A DNA stretch of 64,000 bases from Yersinia hibernica (GTDB lineage: Bacteria; Pseudomonadota; Gammaproteobacteria; Enterobacterales; Enterobacteriaceae): contig NZ_CP032487.1 in the NCBI RefSeq assembly GCF_004124235.1, forward strand, positions 3,224,001 to 3,288,000, given 5' to 3'. The notes beneath the pieces were generated by a model that worked only from the letters and a program-made list of their open reading frames with translations, was not told where the DNA came from and made no database searches. This document shows, piece after piece, positions 49,969 to 62,347 of the stretch (positions within the stretch are counted from its first letter, which is position 1; every line of letters starts with the position of its first letter). A program made the position numbers and the translations under genes.

Positions 49969-50310
49969 ATGTCGAATACCATTTCCACCGCAACCGTGTC
50001 TGTCAGCAGCAGTAGCGCTTCGGACAGCAGCAGCGCAGCACAAATTAAATCTCTTAATCAAAAAATCCAGAAACTCACTGAAAAATTAAGCACCTTAAAA
50101 GATTCGGGTTTGACTGCTGATGAGCTACAAAAACAGCAGCAACAAATTCAGAGTCAAATTGCCGCACTGCAAGCTCAAGTCGCCCGTATTGAAGCAAAAG
50201 AGGCCGAAAAAACCAAAGAGGGTGATAATAATACCGTGAGTGCAAGTGCAGCGACCGGTGATGGCGTCAACCGCCCGTCGGCCCAGAACCAGATTGATGT
50301 TTATATTTAA
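49969..50310 (+). CDS. FlxA-like coiled-coil protein
   Basis: 113 residues. A Ser/Ala-rich start (SSSSASDSSSAAQ) is followed by about 60 residues of heptad-like coiled coil (IKSLNQKIQKLTEKLSTLKDSGLTADELQKQQQQIQSQIAALQAQ, split here by eye at 27-85) and a polar tail. This is the FlxA-like family; E. coli FlxA is under flagellar sigma-28 control. TAAGGAATAATA precedes the ATG. I did not find a convincing sigma-28 promoter. Function unknown. Confidence 0.72.
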   Translation: MSNTISTATVSVSSSSASDSSSAAQIKSLNQKIQKLTEKLSTLKDSGLTADELQKQQQQIQSQIAALQAQVARIEAKEAEKTKEGDNNTVSASAATGDGVNRPSAQNQIDVYI

Positions 50311-50383
50311 TGCGGTTTATGCCCGATAAATATGCCCAGGGTGATGAGCGGAATGCCGCCCAGCGCCCTATTTTGCCGCCGGA

Positions 50384-50599
50384 TTAGCTGCGTTTAAGCG
50401 GTTTGACCAAACTCTCCAGCCCTTCAATTTTAATGGCCAGCGTGATTTCCATCAGCATCCCCAGCTTACCTTGCGGAAATTCGCCCTTACGCGCAAACCA
50501 CAGCAGATACTCTTCAGGAAGGTCAATTAATACCCGCCCCTGATATTTACCAAAGGGCATTCGGGTATTAGCAATCTCAAGCAAATTTTCTTTTTCCAT
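50384..50599 (-). CDS. ypeB: YpeB-like DUF3820 protein
   Basis: 71 residues: MPFGKYQGRVLIDLPEEYLLWF and FPQGKLGMLMEITLAIKIEGL match the DUF3820 family and E. coli YpeB, which is also beside ligA. It starts 23 bases after the ligA stop and is probably co-transcribed with it. No function known. Confidence 0.88.
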   Translation of the reverse strand: MEKENLLEIANTRMPFGKYQGRVLIDLPEEYLLWFARKGEFPQGKLGMLMEITLAIKIEGLESLVKPLKRS

Positions 50600-50622
50600 A
50601 TCACTCGCCCCTGGGATAATAA

Positions 50623-52638
<2,016 letters not shown>

Positions 52639-52650
52639 TCACCATCAAAG

Positions 52651-52677
52651 ATAAAAAACCCCCGGCATGCGGGGGTT
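52651..52677 (-). terminator. Terminator after zipA
   Basis: On the minus strand AACCCCC, GCATGCC, GGGGGTT then TTTTAT, between zipA and ligA. Confidence 0.82.
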
Positions 52678-52710
52678 CGGGTTAATTCGATTCATTGCGA
52701 GGCAACATTA

Positions 52711-53685
52711 TCAGGCGCTTGCGTTGGCATCCAATACTTCGCGGATGCGGGCCTTATAGGTTTCCAATTTTTGCGGGGTCATCATGCGGCGCTCATCATC
52801 CAATACCACACCACCGACATCATCGGCAATACGTTGAGCTGATTGCAGCATCAACTTGAAGTTTTGGTTAGCATCGCCATAAGACGGCACCATCATAAAC
52901 ATTGAGACACCCGGTGTTGAGAAGTCTGACATGGTGTCAGGGTCAAAGGAGCCGGGTTTCACCATGTTGGCCAAGCTGAATAATACTGGGCCACTGCCGG
53001 CGGGGCTAAGATGGCGATGGAAAATCCCCATTTCACCAAACTGGAAACCAGACTGCAGCACACTTTGCAGCAAGATTTCGCCGCCCAGCGCACCACCGTG
53101 GTGGGCAGCAACATGCAACACCAAAACGGTTTCTTTCAGTTTTTGCGGTTTCAGCTCACGAGCAGGTTCCGGCGGTGATTCCTCAGGCTTCGCAGCCACA
53201 ACAGCTGCATGTTCAGCCACCTGTTGTGGTGCTGCGGGACGCGATGGCGAATAAGATTCTTCAACCGAGCCCAGCAAAGGATCACGCTGTGATTCATGCG
53301 GTGGTTGCTCAGCAGATAGCCCACCCAAAAGAGGGTCGTCATAATCTGTTTGCACTGAAGCAAAAGGTTTCTGGCTAGCGGCCGCCTTAACCTGTACCGG
53401 CTGAGTCTCAGTATGCTGAATAACCGGCAATACATCGTCGTCGTCATCAATATGATTAAACGAAGGCTTCTCTTGTGGATGAGCAGTGCGGACGCGCACT
53501 TCTCCCACCCCTTCATCGAGACTCTCGATCGGGGCTTCAACACGTTCTTGTTTCGGACGTTTAACTGGGCGATCGCGAAAAAGTGACGAGCGTTCTTTAC
53601 GGCTGGTCCATAAACCATGCAATAACAACGCTATTATGGCGATCGCGCCAACAACGATTAATATCAGACGCAAATCCTGCATCAT
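52711..53685 (-). CDS. zipA: Cell division protein ZipA
   Basis: 324 residues from ATG 53685 ([20 protein letters not shown]), the E. coli start; a frame extending to 53724 is not supported. One N-terminal membrane helix, a charged then Pro/Gln/Glu-rich linker (about 30-190), and the C-terminal FtsZ-binding domain ([75 protein letters not shown]). It tethers FtsZ to the membrane in the divisome. Divergent from cysZ. Confidence 0.96.
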   Translation of the reverse strand: MMQDLRLILIVVGAIAIIALLLHGLWTSRKERSSLFRDRPVKRPKQERVEAPIESLDEGVGEVRVRTAHPQEKPSFNHIDDDDDVLPVIQHTETQPVQVKAAASQKPFASVQTDYDDPLLGGLSAEQPPHESQRDPLLGSVEESYSPSRPAAPQQVAEHAAVVAAKPEESPPEPARELKPQKLKETVLVLHVAAHHGGALGGEILLQSVLQSGFQFGEMGIFHRHLSPAGSGPVLFSLANMVKPGSFDPDTMSDFSTPGVSMFMMVPSYGDANQNFKLMLQSAQRIADDVGGVVLDDERRMMTPQKLETYKARIREVLDANASA

Positions 53686-53904
53686 TACTATCTCTGTTGT
53701 TCCAATACATTGCCACCGCGGCAAACATTCACCCTTTAACTCTATTTCCCAACGAACACAAGTGCAAGTCCGCGCTCAATTTTCTTCAAAGAAAGATGAT
53801 TATGCTAGATGTTTCGCTCACTTTTCATACAATATGCGACTATGCAGTGGGAAATCATACCGATATGATACACCGGTCAATGAGCTTATAGAGAATAGAA
53901 TGGC

Positions 53905-54672
53905 ATGGTATATACGCAAAAAGTGGTAAAAAAGGTCAGTGGTATCCATTATTTTGCCCAAGGATGGCGGTTAATTTCCCGCCCGGGTATTCGGCGATTC
54001 GTCATTTTGCCCTTACTGGTGAATATACTGCTAATGGGAGGGGCCTTCTGGTGGTTATTCAACCGGATAGGTGACTGGGTTCCCCAGTTGATGAGTTATG
54101 TGCCTGACTGGTTACAGTGGCTCAGTTACCTGCTGTGGCCAGTGATGGTGATTTCAGTGCTGCTGGTTTTCAGCTATCTGTTTAGCACCATCGCCAATTT
54201 TATTGCCGCTCCCTTTAACGGTTTGCTGGCCGAACAGTTAGAAGCCAGTCTGACCGGCAAACTATTGCCTGATACCGGTATCATGGGGATCGTGAAAGAT
54301 TTGCCACGGATTATGGCGCGTGAATGGCGCAAATTAGCCTATTACCTGCCCCGAGCACTGGTGCTGCTGTTGCTGTATTTGGTGCCGGGTATCGGCCAAA
54401 CACTGGCACCGGTTCTGTGGTTCTTGTTCAGCGCCTGGATGCTATCAATTCAATATTGTGACTATCCATTTGATAATCATAAAGTGAGCTTCCAGCAAAT
54501 GCGCAGCGCTTTGCGTCAAGATAAGGTCGATAACCTGCAATTTGGCGCACTGGTCAGCTTATTCACTATGATCCCATTCCTTAACTTGGTGATTATGCCA
54601 GTGGCTGTCTGCGGTGCGACTGCAATGTGGGTTGATCGCTATCGCGACCAGTTTATTCCACCAGCACGATAA
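53905..54672 (+). CDS. cysZ: Sulfate transporter CysZ
   Basis: 255 residues. The N-terminal [29 protein letters not shown], membrane helices at about 30-55, 70-100 and 150-190, [17 protein letters not shown] and [17 protein letters not shown] match E. coli CysZ. It imports sulfate for cysteine synthesis, and cysK follows 153 bases on. Start: ATG 53905; an ATG five bases earlier in another frame stops after nine codons. Followed by a terminator. Confidence 0.95.
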   Translation: MVYTQKVVKKVSGIHYFAQGWRLISRPGIRRFVILPLLVNILLMGGAFWWLFNRIGDWVPQLMSYVPDWLQWLSYLLWPVMVISVLLVFSYLFSTIANFIAAPFNGLLAEQLEASLTGKLLPDTGIMGIVKDLPRIMAREWRKLAYYLPRALVLLLLYLVPGIGQTLAPVLWFLFSAWMLSIQYCDYPFDNHKVSFQQMRSALRQDKVDNLQFGALVSLFTMIPFLNLVIMPVAVCGATAMWVDRYRDQFIPPAR

Positions 54673-54680
54673 TTCTGCAT

Positions 54681-54706
54681 GGGCGCGCTCATTGCGCCCT
54701 TGTTAT
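54681..54706 (+). terminator. Terminator after cysZ
   Basis: GGGCGC, GCTCATT, GCGCCC then TTGTTATT; separates cysZ from cysK. Confidence 0.7.
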
Positions 54707-54825
54707 TGGGATTAAAACTTATTTCCTAATAACATATAGATATACCAATTACTTACTTCCATAGCCATAATGTTAGCGTATGATTTGAACGTTTCCTACA
54801 TTTTCATAGAGTTAAAGGACGGGCT

Positions 54826-55794
54826 ATGAGCAAGATATATGAAGACAACTCTTTAACAATCGGCCATACGCCGCTGGTTCGTCTGAACCGTATCGGTAAC
54901 GGGCGCATTTTGGCAAAGGTTGAGTCACGCAATCCAAGTTTCAGCGTTAAATGCCGGATCGGTGCCAATATGATTTGGGATGCCGAAAATCGTGGCATTC
55001 TGACCGCAGGCAAAGAACTGGTTGAGCCAACCAGTGGCAATACCGGTATCGCCCTGGCATTTGTTGCCGCCGCGCGCGGTTATAAATTGACCCTGACCAT
55101 GCCCGAAACCATGAGTATTGAGCGCCGCAAGTTACTTAAAGCATTGGGGGCCAATCTGGTGCTGACTGAGGGCGCCAAAGGGATGAAGGGGGCGATTGCC
55201 AAAGCAGAAGAAATTCAAGCGACCGACCCAGACCGCTATATCATTTTGCAGCAATTTAGTAACCCAGCAAACCCGGAGATTCACGAGAAAACCACCGGCC
55301 CAGAAATCTGGGAAGATACCGACGGTGAGGTGGATGTCTTTATTGCCGGTGTAGGTACCGGCGGGACTCTGACCGGTGTCAGCCGCTACATCAAAAATAC
55401 CAAAGGCAAAGCGATTACAACGGTTGCGGTGGAACCCACAGATTCCCCAGTTATTACTCAGGCGTTGGCGGGGCAGGAAATCAAACCTGGTCCACATAAA
55501 ATTCAAGGTATTGGCGCCGGTTTTATTCCCGGTAACCTCGACCTGAGTCTGGTGGACCGTGTGGCTTTGGTCACCAACGATGAAGCCATTTCCATGGCGC
55601 GCCGTTTAATGGATGAAGAAGGTATCTTGGCGGGTATTTCTTCCGGCGCAGCCGTTGCGGCAGCGGTCAAGCTTTCTGAAGAAGATGGCTTTACTGACAA
55701 AACAATTGTGGTTATTCTTCCGTCCTCGGGTGAGCGCTATTTAAGCACGGCGTTGTTTGCAGATTTGTTCACTGAGCAAGAGCTGCAACAGTAG
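54826..55794 (+). CDS. cysK: Cysteine synthase A
   Basis: 322 residues. The PLP lysine is Lys42 in [11 protein letters not shown]; phosphate-binding [10 protein letters not shown] and [16 protein letters not shown], and C-terminal [13 protein letters not shown] match O-acetylserine sulfhydrylase A. It makes cysteine from O-acetylserine and sulfide. AAAGGACGGGCT precedes the ATG. The 119-base leader contains an AT-rich stretch likely to hold CysB sites, but none can be fixed by eye. Confidence 0.97.
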   Translation: MSKIYEDNSLTIGHTPLVRLNRIGNGRILAKVESRNPSFSVKCRIGANMIWDAENRGILTAGKELVEPTSGNTGIALAFVAAARGYKLTLTMPETMSIERRKLLKALGANLVLTEGAKGMKGAIAKAEEIQATDPDRYIILQQFSNPANPEIHEKTTGPEIWEDTDGEVDVFIAGVGTGGTLTGVSRYIKNTKGKAITTVAVEPTDSPVITQALAGQEIKPGPHKIQGIGAGFIPGNLDLSLVDRVALVTNDEAISMARRLMDEEGILAGISSGAAVAAAVKLSEEDGFTDKTIVVILPSSGERYLSTALFADLFTEQELQQ

Positions 55795-55815
55795 TTAGGC
55801 CGTCGCACTAAATGC

Positions 55816-55846
55816 TAAAAAAGCACCCTTATGGGTGCTTTTTTTG
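55816..55846 (+). terminator. Terminator after cysK
   Basis: AAAAAAGCACCC, TTAT, GGGTGCTTTTTTTG: 8-bp stem plus A/T tracts. Confidence 0.9.
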
Positions 55847-55960
55847 TGGCACGCGTCAAAGTTTTTACTACATAAAGATTGATTTTACCCTCTGGGTTTA
55901 GTATTTAACCGGTCAATTATTTTGATACGCGAAATTAATCGAATACTGAGCGACTCTCTG

Positions 55961-55974
55961 GCTGAATCGATTTA
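55961..55974 (+). promoter_or_regulatory. Cra (FruR)-like site in the ptsH upstream region
   Basis: GCTGAATCGATTTA fits the Cra consensus RSTGAAWCSNTHHW at every position, 268 bases before ptsH. Cra controls ptsHI-crr in E. coli. The 395-base cysK-ptsH gap holds no gene that I can see. Confidence 0.6.
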
Positions 55975-56174
55975 TCAATTATGCAACACAACAAAAAATG
56001 TCATCACTGAACGCTGATTGAAGACATAACGCAAAGAGAGCATTATTCTTAGTTGCAGCAGTATCGATTTTAAACCTGAATTCAGGTTGTATCGGAAACT
56101 ATCTTTGTGACTTACCTGCGCTTGAGGCATAGTCATACGCGGGTTGAAAGAGAGTTATACGCGCACCAATACAG

Positions 56175-56206
56175 GCTAAAGTTTGGGTTTTACACTAAAC
56201 TTTAGC
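56175..56206 (+). promoter_or_regulatory. ptsH leader hairpin
   Basis: GCTAAAGTTT, 12-base loop, AAACTTTAGC: a perfect 10-bp stem ending 35 bases before the ptsH ATG and about 20 before its GGGGAAA ribosome site. Probably in the 5' untranslated RNA; not a terminator (no T run). Confidence 0.6.
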
Positions 56207-56241
56207 TCCACAACATAAATCCAATAAGTTGGGGAAATACA

Positions 56242-56499
56242 ATGTTCCAGCAAGAAGTTACTATTACTGCACCAAACGGTCTACATACCCGCCCTGCTGC
56301 CCAGTTCGTAAAAGAAGCAAAAGGCTTTGCGTCTGAAATTACTGTGACCTCTAACGGTAAAAGCGCTAGCGCGAAAAGCCTGTTCAAACTACAAACTCTG
56401 GGCCTGACCCAAGGTACTGTTGTTACGATCTCTGCTGAAGGCGAAGATGAGAAGAAAGCTGTTGAGCATCTGGTAAAACTGATGGCAGAGCTTGAGTAA
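56242..56499 (+). CDS. ptsH: Phosphocarrier protein HPr
   Basis: 85 residues. Active His15 in [17 protein letters not shown] and the Ser46 region [11 protein letters not shown] are intact. It carries phosphate from EI to sugar-specific EII proteins such as BglF in this window and EIIA-Glc. GGGGAAATACA precedes the ATG; 47 bases to ptsI. Confidence 0.99.
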   Translation: MFQQEVTITAPNGLHTRPAAQFVKEAKGFASEITVTSNGKSASAKSLFKLQTLGLTQGTVVTISAEGEDEKKAVEHLVKLMAELE

Positions 56500-56546
56500 T
56501 CACGCGCTCTTTTTTAGTTAACACCAGTCAAGAGTAAGGTAGGGTT

Positions 56547-58274
56547 ATGATTTCAGGCATTTTAGTATCACCGGGTATTGCTTTTGGTAAAGCACTTTTA
56601 CTGAAAGAAGATGAGATTGTCATCAACCGGAAAAAGATCTCTGCTGACCAAGTGGAGCAAGAAGTCGAGCGTTTCAAAACTGGGCGGACTAAAGCTGCTG
56701 AGCAGTTGGAAGCGATTAAGACCAAAGCTGAAGCAAGTCTCGGCGAAGAGAAAGCGGCCATCTTCGAAGGGCATATCATGCTGTTGGAAGACGAAGAGCT
56801 TGAGCAGGAAATCATAGCCCTCATCAAAGATGATAAGCAATCTGCTGATGCAGCGGCTTATTCCGTCATTGAAGGCCAGGCGAAAGCACTGGAAGAACTG
56901 GATGATGAATATCTGAAAGAACGTGCGGCTGACGTACGTGACATCGGAAAACGTCTGCTGAAGAATATTCTCGGCCTGACTATTGTCGATTTGAGCGCAA
57001 TCCAGGATGAAGTCATTCTGGTTGCAGCCGATCTGACCCCGTCAGAAACCGCACAGCTTAATCTGGATAAAGTGTTGGGGTTCATCACCGATTTAGGTGG
57101 CCGTACCTCTCACACCTCAATTATGGCGCGTTCGCTAGAATTACCGGCTATCGTCGGTACCAGCGATGCCACCAAACAAATCCAGAATGATGACTATTTG
57201 ATCCTTGATGCGGTCAATAACAAAATCTATTTAAATCCAACTGCTGAAGTCATTGAGCAGTTAAAAGCGGTGAAAAACCAGTACATCACCGAAAGAAATG
57301 ATCTAGCCAAACTGAAAGACCTGCCAGCCATCACCCTAGATGGCCATCAGGTTGAAGTCGTTGCCAACATTGGTACGGTGCGTGATATCGCCGGTGCTGA
57401 GCGCAACGGCGCTGAAGGTGTTGGTCTGTATCGTACCGAATTCCTGTTCATGGACCGCGACTCACTGCCAACGGAAGAAGAGCAGTTTCAGGCTTATAAA
57501 GCCGTGGCGGAAGCCATGGGCTCGCAGGCGGTTATTGTCCGGACTATGGACATCGGCGGTGATAAAGACCTGCCGTACATGAACTTGCCAAAAGAAGAAA
57601 ACCCATTCCTGGGCTGGCGCGCCATCCGTATTGCTATGGATCGCAAAGAAATTCTGCACGCGCAGCTACGTGCTATCTTGCGCGCCTCGGCGTTTGGTAA
57701 ATTGCGTATCATGTTCCCGATGATAATTTCGGTTGAAGAAGTGCGCGAACTAAAAGCAGAGCTTGAACTGCTCAAGAGCCAATTACGTGAAGAAAATAAG
57801 GCCTTTGATGAAACTATCGAGGTCGGTGTGATGGTTGAAACACCTGCGGCGGCGGTTATCGCTCGCCATTTAGCTAAAGAAGTTGACTTCTTTAGTATTG
57901 GGACAAACGATCTAACTCAGTATACTCTGGCAGTAGATCGTGGCAATGAGCTGATTTCTCATCTCTATAATCCAATGTCACCATCGGTATTGGGCCTGAT
58001 CAAACAGGTAATTGATGCATCTCACGCTGAAGGTAAGTGGACCGGTATGTGCGGTGAACTTGCTGGCGACGAACGTGCTACACTGTTGCTATTGGGCATG
58101 GGGCTGGATGAGTTCAGCATGAGTGCGATTTCGATCCCACGCATCAAGAAAATTATCCGTAATACGAATTTCGAAGATGTGAAGGTGTTGGCGGAGCAGG
58201 CATTAGCTCAACCAACAGCGAAGGAATTGATGGATTTGGTTACCACATTCATCGAAGAAAAAACGCTCTGCTAA
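56547..58274 (+). CDS. ptsI: PTS enzyme I
   Basis: 575 residues, exactly the E. coli length. Phospho-His in [24 protein letters not shown]-binding region with [12 protein letters not shown], and catalytic Cys in [12 protein letters not shown] with [18 protein letters not shown]. It uses phosphoenolpyruvate to phosphorylate HPr. AAGGTAGGGTT precedes the ATG. Central gene of ptsH-ptsI-crr. Confidence 0.99.
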   Translation: MISGILVSPGIAFGKALLLKEDEIVINRKKISADQVEQEVERFKTGRTKAAEQLEAIKTKAEASLGEEKAAIFEGHIMLLEDEELEQEIIALIKDDKQSADAAAYSVIEGQAKALEELDDEYLKERAADVRDIGKRLLKNILGLTIVDLSAIQDEVILVAADLTPSETAQLNLDKVLGFITDLGGRTSHTSIMARSLELPAIVGTSDATKQIQNDDYLILDAVNNKIYLNPTAEVIEQLKAVKNQYITERNDLAKLKDLPAITLDGHQVEVVANIGTVRDIAGAERNGAEGVGLYRTEFLFMDRDSLPTEEEQFQAYKAVAEAMGSQAVIVRTMDIGGDKDLPYMNLPKEENPFLGWRAIRIAMDRKEILHAQLRAILRASAFGKLRIMFPMIISVEEVRELKAELELLKSQLREENKAFDETIEVGVMVETPAAAVIARHLAKEVDFFSIGTNDLTQYTLAVDRGNELISHLYNPMSPSVLGLIKQVIDASHAEGKWTGMCGELAGDERATLLLLGMGLDEFSMSAISIPRIKKIIRNTNFEDVKVLAEQALAQPTAKELMDLVTTFIEEKTLC

Positions 58275-58322
58275 TTCCACGATACTGGAACGCTGCCCAA
58301 TATAAATACTTAGGAGAAGATC

Positions 58323-58832
58323 ATGGGTTTGTTCGATAAACTGAAATCACTGGTTTCAGATGATAAAAAAGACAGTGGCACTATTGAAATAGTCGCTCCG
58401 TTGTCTGGTGAGATCGTCAACATCGAAGATGTTCCTGATGTTGTGTTTGCAGAGAAAATCGTTGGTGATGGCATTGCCATCAAACCTTCAGGCAATAAAA
58501 TGGTTGCTCCTGTTGACGGCACCATCGGTAAAATTTTCGAGACTAACCATGCTTTTTCTATCGAATCAGACAGCGGCATTGAGCTGTTCGTCCACTTCGG
58601 TATTGATACTGTTGAACTGAAAGGCGAAGGCTTTAAACGCATCGCTGAAGAAGGCCAGCGCGTCAAGAAAGGTGATGTTGTTATTGAGTTCAATCTGGCC
58701 CTGCTGGAAGAGAAAGCCAAGTCAACTTTGACACCGGTGGTTATCTCTAACATGGACGAGATTAAAGAACTGATTAAACTGTCTGGTAGTGTCACCGTGG
58801 GTGAGACGCCAATTATTCGTATCAAGAAATAA
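58323..58832 (+). CDS. crr: PTS glucose-specific EIIA (EIIA-Glc)
   Basis: 169 residues. His75 in [11 protein letters not shown] and phospho-His90 in [15 protein letters not shown] are both present. Besides passing phosphate to glucose EII, the protein controls adenylate cyclase and inducer exclusion in E. coli. AGGAGAAGATC precedes the ATG, 48 bases after ptsI; a terminator follows. Confidence 0.99.
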   Translation: MGLFDKLKSLVSDDKKDSGTIEIVAPLSGEIVNIEDVPDVVFAEKIVGDGIAIKPSGNKMVAPVDGTIGKIFETNHAFSIESDSGIELFVHFGIDTVELKGEGFKRIAEEGQRVKKGDVVIEFNLALLEEKAKSTLTPVVISNMDEIKELIKLSGSVTVGETPIIRIKK

Positions 58833-58849
58833 TTTTATACGAATGAGAA

Positions 58850-58874
58850 ATGGCGCCTGCGGGCGCCGTTTTTT
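58850..58874 (+). terminator. Terminator after crr
   Basis: GGCGCC, TGCG, GGCGCC then GTTTTTTG, between crr and the convergent kinase gene. Confidence 0.88.
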
Positions 58875-58879
58875 GTTTG

Positions 58880-60238
58880 CTAGCTGGCTATCCAGCGCGG
58901 AACTCGCAATGTAATCACTAACCCGCCCTGTTCACCGTTTCTTGCTTCAACCTGCCCGCCATGCGCCAAAATCACCTTACGGGTAATCGCCAGCCCTAAG
59001 CCGTAACCTTTACCTGATACGGCCGACATCACGCGCACGAAAGGATCGAAAATGCTGGATAACTTACTCTCATCAACCCCCGGCCCTCGGTCAGAAACTT
59101 GAATCTGAAAATTCTTATCAACCACTGAAAGCGCCACTTTGACCTGTTGCCCTTGGGCCGAGAAACGCAGCGCATTACGGACAATATTATCAAGCGCTCG
59201 CCGCATCAATTCAGCATTCCCTTTGACGGTATAGTCAACTTGCGGTGTCACCTGTAGCAGGATGTCAACCCCCGGCACCTGTGCCTCATAGCGGGCATCG
59301 TTGACTACCGCAGTCACTAACTCATGCAGATCAAAATACTCTTCATCATCGGCGATATTGTGATTTTCGGCGCGTGATAATGCCAATAACTCACCAATCA
59401 TCTTATCGAGCCGTTCAGACTCATGCTCAATGCGCTGCAAAGAAGTTTCGACATTATTCGGGTTCTGATGTGCCAATCCGATAGCTAATTGCAGACGGGC
59501 CAGCGGGGAACGTAACTCATGGGAAACATCATGCAGCAGTTGCTCGCGGGCGCTGACCAACTCGCTCAGCCGCTCCGCCATTGAATCAAAATCCCGCGCT
59601 ACTTCGGTCAGTTCATCATGACGACGGCGCATGACAGGTAATAGCCGCACAGATAAATCCCCCTGTGCCACCCGTTCAAAACCGGCGCGCAATAGGCGCA
59701 TGGGCCGCGTTAGGTTCCAGGCCAGTAATGCGCTAAAGAATAAGCCGCCCAGCACCCCCATCCAAATCATGGGGATCGGAATGTTCAGTATTTCACGGCG
59801 ATCGCCCTCTTTCGGCTGATTAACTTTCCTAACCCCATCAATATCGTAACGAATGCGGTAGTGCTGACCATCAAGGCCTGTAACCCAAGCCGTCACTTCT
59901 TGGCGAGAAAACTCAGGTTCGCGCCCTTTAGGAGGCAACGCCTTATCCGGTGATTCTACCGTCACTGGGGGTATTTCTGTTGTCGGTAAAACCGAAAAAT
60001 AGTTTTTATCTGCCTCAGGCCAGTTGGCAACCATGGAATTGAGCGCAGCTAATCCCCCACTTTGTAATACTGAGGCCGCGGAGGCGACCTGTAGTTTAGC
60101 AATTTTGCGTACCATCTCGCGCTCAGGTGGTTCATGGCGATTACCGTAAAAGGAAAACACCAGCCATAACATCTGAGTCATCAAAATAAAAGTCAGCCAA
60201 AATCCTAACAGAATTTTCCAAAACAGCCGTCCGCGCAT
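58880..60238 (-). CDS. CpxA-like sensor histidine kinase
   Basis: 452 residues. Membrane helix at about 7-30, periplasmic region of about 120 residues, second helix in IPMIWMGVLGGLFFSALLAW, HAMP domain (LTRPMRLLRAGFERVAQGDLSVRL), dimerisation box with phospho-His in HDVSHELRSPLARLQ, and ATPase boxes N (DNIVRNALRFS), G1 (DRGPGVDE) and G2 (GKGYGLGLAITRKV). The MRGRLFWKILLGFW start resembles CpxA/RstB-type kinases. It follows the regulator gene by 25 bases. Signal unknown; the neighbouring export genes are the most likely targets. Confidence 0.88.
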   Translation of the reverse strand: MRGRLFWKILLGFWLTFILMTQMLWLVFSFYGNRHEPPEREMVRKIAKLQVASAASVLQSGGLAALNSMVANWPEADKNYFSVLPTTEIPPVTVESPDKALPPKGREPEFSRQEVTAWVTGLDGQHYRIRYDIDGVRKVNQPKEGDRREILNIPIPMIWMGVLGGLFFSALLAWNLTRPMRLLRAGFERVAQGDLSVRLLPVMRRRHDELTEVARDFDSMAERLSELVSAREQLLHDVSHELRSPLARLQLAIGLAHQNPNNVETSLQRIEHESERLDKMIGELLALSRAENHNIADDEEYFDLHELVTAVVNDARYEAQVPGVDILLQVTPQVDYTVKGNAELMRRALDNIVRNALRFSAQGQQVKVALSVVDKNFQIQVSDRGPGVDESKLSSIFDPFVRVMSAVSGKGYGLGLAITRKVILAHGGQVEARNGEQGGLVITLRVPRWIAS

Positions 60239-60263
60239 ACTCTACCGACCCCACTTATGGCGA

Positions 60264-60947
60264 TTATCTGATGCGATAGCCAATGCTGCGTACCGTTTCA
60301 ATATTTAATGTGCTCCCCGGCAATGCTGCCAGCTTCTGTCTGATATTGCTGATGTGCACATCGACACTGCGGTCATACGCCTCTCGTGGCCGCCCTAGCC
60401 CTTTATCAGACAACTCATCTTTGGTGACGACACGCTCGGGTGAGCGCAACAACAGTTCCAGCAAATTAAACTCCGATGCGGTCAAATCAAAAGGTTTACC
60501 TTGCCATTCACTACTGCGAGTCGACGGGTTAAGGACTAAATCACCCTGTATAATGACACTGTTATCAGCCGACGATACATCGGGATGCTCGTCAAAACGA
60601 CGCAATACTGCACGCAGCCGTGCTATCAATTCACGCGGGTAACAGGGTTTGGGCATATAGTCATCAGCCCCCATTTCCAGGCCGATGACGCGGTCGATAT
60701 TATCGCCTTTGGCTGTCAGCATAATAATGGGCAAACGGCTTTTTTTACGCACTTGGCGCAACACATCAATTCCACTCATGTCAGGCAACATAATGTCGAG
60801 GATGAGGGCGGTATAGTCCCCGGACAAAGCACCTTCAATGCCCTCTTTGCCGGTTAATACCAATTCGGCATTAAACCCTTCGCCGCTCAGGTATTCTCTC
60901 AACATAGTACCCAATTCCACATCATCATCGACTAACAAGATTTTCAT
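60264..60947 (-). CDS. CpxR-like OmpR-family response regulator
   Basis: 227 residues. Receiver domain MKILLVDDDVELG, phospho-acceptor Asp51 in LILDIMLPDMSG, Lys in DDYMPKPCYPRELIAR; winged-helix output domain FDLTASEFNLLELLLRSPERVV and SVDVHISNIRQKLA. CpxR is the closest remembered relative, but this is a second, separate system because true cpxRA lies elsewhere in enterobacteria. First gene of the pair; divergent from macA across 188 bases. Confidence 0.9.
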   Translation of the reverse strand: MKILLVDDDVELGTMLREYLSGEGFNAELVLTGKEGIEGALSGDYTALILDIMLPDMSGIDVLRQVRKKSRLPIIMLTAKGDNIDRVIGLEMGADDYMPKPCYPRELIARLRAVLRRFDEHPDVSSADNSVIIQGDLVLNPSTRSSEWQGKPFDLTASEFNLLELLLRSPERVVTKDELSDKGLGRPREAYDRSVDVHISNIRQKLAALPGSTLNIETVRSIGYRIR

Positions 60948-61135
60948 GTATTCACTCTCCTACCTGATTTCGGCTATTTTCATGTCTATTTCACTCGCGC
61001 GCAGCCGGTTTTACTCAATCCTTACATATCCTTGAATTTCACTTAACTCACACCCATCGGCCTTGGCGGTAAATTATCCCCGGACATTTGGCTTCACTAT
61101 TTTCTTCATTGTGGTTCAAGGAATTTTGATTGATT

Positions 61136-62344
61136 ATGCGAAAGGTTACCGGATCGAAAAAGCGCCTTATCGGGCTGGCTATTGTAATGCTGGTCGCCAA
61201 CGGGGTACTGCTTTTTAGATTGCTGTCACCGCCAGATAAACCCGGCTTTATCACCGCCCCAGCAGAAATCCGCACTCTGGAACAAACCGTACTGGCAGAT
61301 GGCACTATCAAAGCCCAAAAACAGGTCACGGTGGGTGCTCAGGTTTCGGGGCAAATCAAAGCTCTCCATGTCACCCTAGGTCAACAGGTTGAAAAAGGCC
61401 AGTTAGTGGCTGAAATTGATGATCTTACTCAGCAAAATGCCCTAAAAGATGCACAAGAGGCGCTGAAGAATGTTTTGGCCCAGCGCGCAGCCAAAGTGGC
61501 AACCCAGAAAAATAATCAATTAACCTATCAGCGCCAGCAGCAAATTCTGGCCAAGGGTTTGGGGGTGCGGGCCGATTTTGATAGCGCCCAAGCAACCTTA
61601 GAGAGCACTGAAGCTGAAATTAAGGCCTTGGATGCCCAAATTGCACAGGCAGAAATCGCCGTCAGTACCGCTAAACTCAATCTCGGTTACACCAAAATCA
61701 GTTCGCCGATTACCGGCACCGTGGTGGCGATTCCGGTTGAGGAGGGGCAAACCGTCAATGCGGTGCAAAGCGCCCCCACCATTATAAAAGTTGCGCAGCT
61801 CGACACCATGACCGTCGAGGCACAGATTTCTGAAGCTGACGTGGTAAAAGTCAGCGTCGGCATGCCGGTTTACTTCACCATTTTAGGCGAGCCAGAACAG
61901 CGCTTTAGCGCCACATTGCGGGCTATTGAACCCGCGCCCGACTCTATCAACGATGAAACCACCACCACCTCATCAAGCTCGAGCAGCAGCTCCAGTTCGG
62001 CCACTAGCGCCATTTACTATAACGGCCTGTTTGATGTCGCGAATCCCAATGGGGCATTACGGATTTCGATGACAGCGCAGGTGTATATCGTGCTGCATCA
62101 GGCCAAAGATGCCGTGGTTATCCCGGCCACCGCATTGGAGAGCAGCAATGGGCATTATCAGGTTCAACTTGTTGATAAAAATGGAAAAATAAGCTACCGC
62201 GAAGTCACCGTCGGGATAAACAATAATGTCGATGCCCAGATTCTCTCCGGTTTGCAAGCCGGGGACCTGGTGATTGTGAGTCAGGCGAGTGGCACCACCA
62301 GCAACAATAAGGCCCCGCGTATGGGGCCACCAATGGGGATGTAA
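61136..62344 (+). CDS. macA: MacA-like periplasmic adaptor of an ABC exporter
   Basis: 402 residues from ATG 61136; a TTG at 61130 has AAGGA at a better seven-base spacing and may be the true start. One N-terminal membrane anchor (RLIGLAIVMLVANGVLLFRLL), split lipoyl domain (VTVGAQVSGQIKAL and LGYTKISSPITGTVVAIPVEEGQTV), a hairpin of about 90 residues and a beta-barrel. A Thr4-Ser10 run sits between the barrel strands near 275-288. It links MacB to an outer-membrane channel such as TolC, which is not encoded here. Its stop is three bases from macB. Confidence 0.88.
   Translation: MRKVTGSKKRLIGLAIVMLVANGVLLFRLLSPPDKPGFITAPAEIRTLEQTVLADGTIKAQKQVTVGAQVSGQIKALHVTLGQQVEKGQLVAEIDDLTQQNALKDAQEALKNVLAQRAAKVATQKNNQLTYQRQQQILAKGLGVRADFDSAQATLESTEAEIKALDAQIAQAEIAVSTAKLNLGYTKISSPITGTVVAIPVEEGQTVNAVQSAPTIIKVAQLDTMTVEAQISEADVVKVSVGMPVYFTILGEPEQRFSATLRAIEPAPDSINDETTTTSSSSSSSSSSATSAIYYNGLFDVANPNGALRISMTAQVYIVLHQAKDAVVIPATALESSNGHYQVQLVDKNGKISYREVTVGINNNVDAQILSGLQAGDLVIVSQASGTTSNNKAPRMGPPMGM
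61958..61999 (+). repeat. Thr4-Ser10 homopolymeric linker in the MacA-like protein
   Basis: Four ACC codons, then ten Ser codons that use TCA, AGC, TCG, TCC and AGT. The mixed codons argue against recent slippage. E. coli MacA, as I recall it, has no such insert between PTPEKVNDA and IFYYARF. Confidence 0.85.
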
Positions 62345-62347
62345 CTG

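Noticed and set aside
53151..53618. 155-codon frame on the minus strand within zipA
   Set aside because: Shifted frame of the zipA linker; zipA itself has intact membrane and FtsZ-binding domains.
58310..58825. 171-codon open frame antisense to crr
   Set aside because: A mirror of the codon-biased crr gene; Ser/Ile-rich translation without family features.
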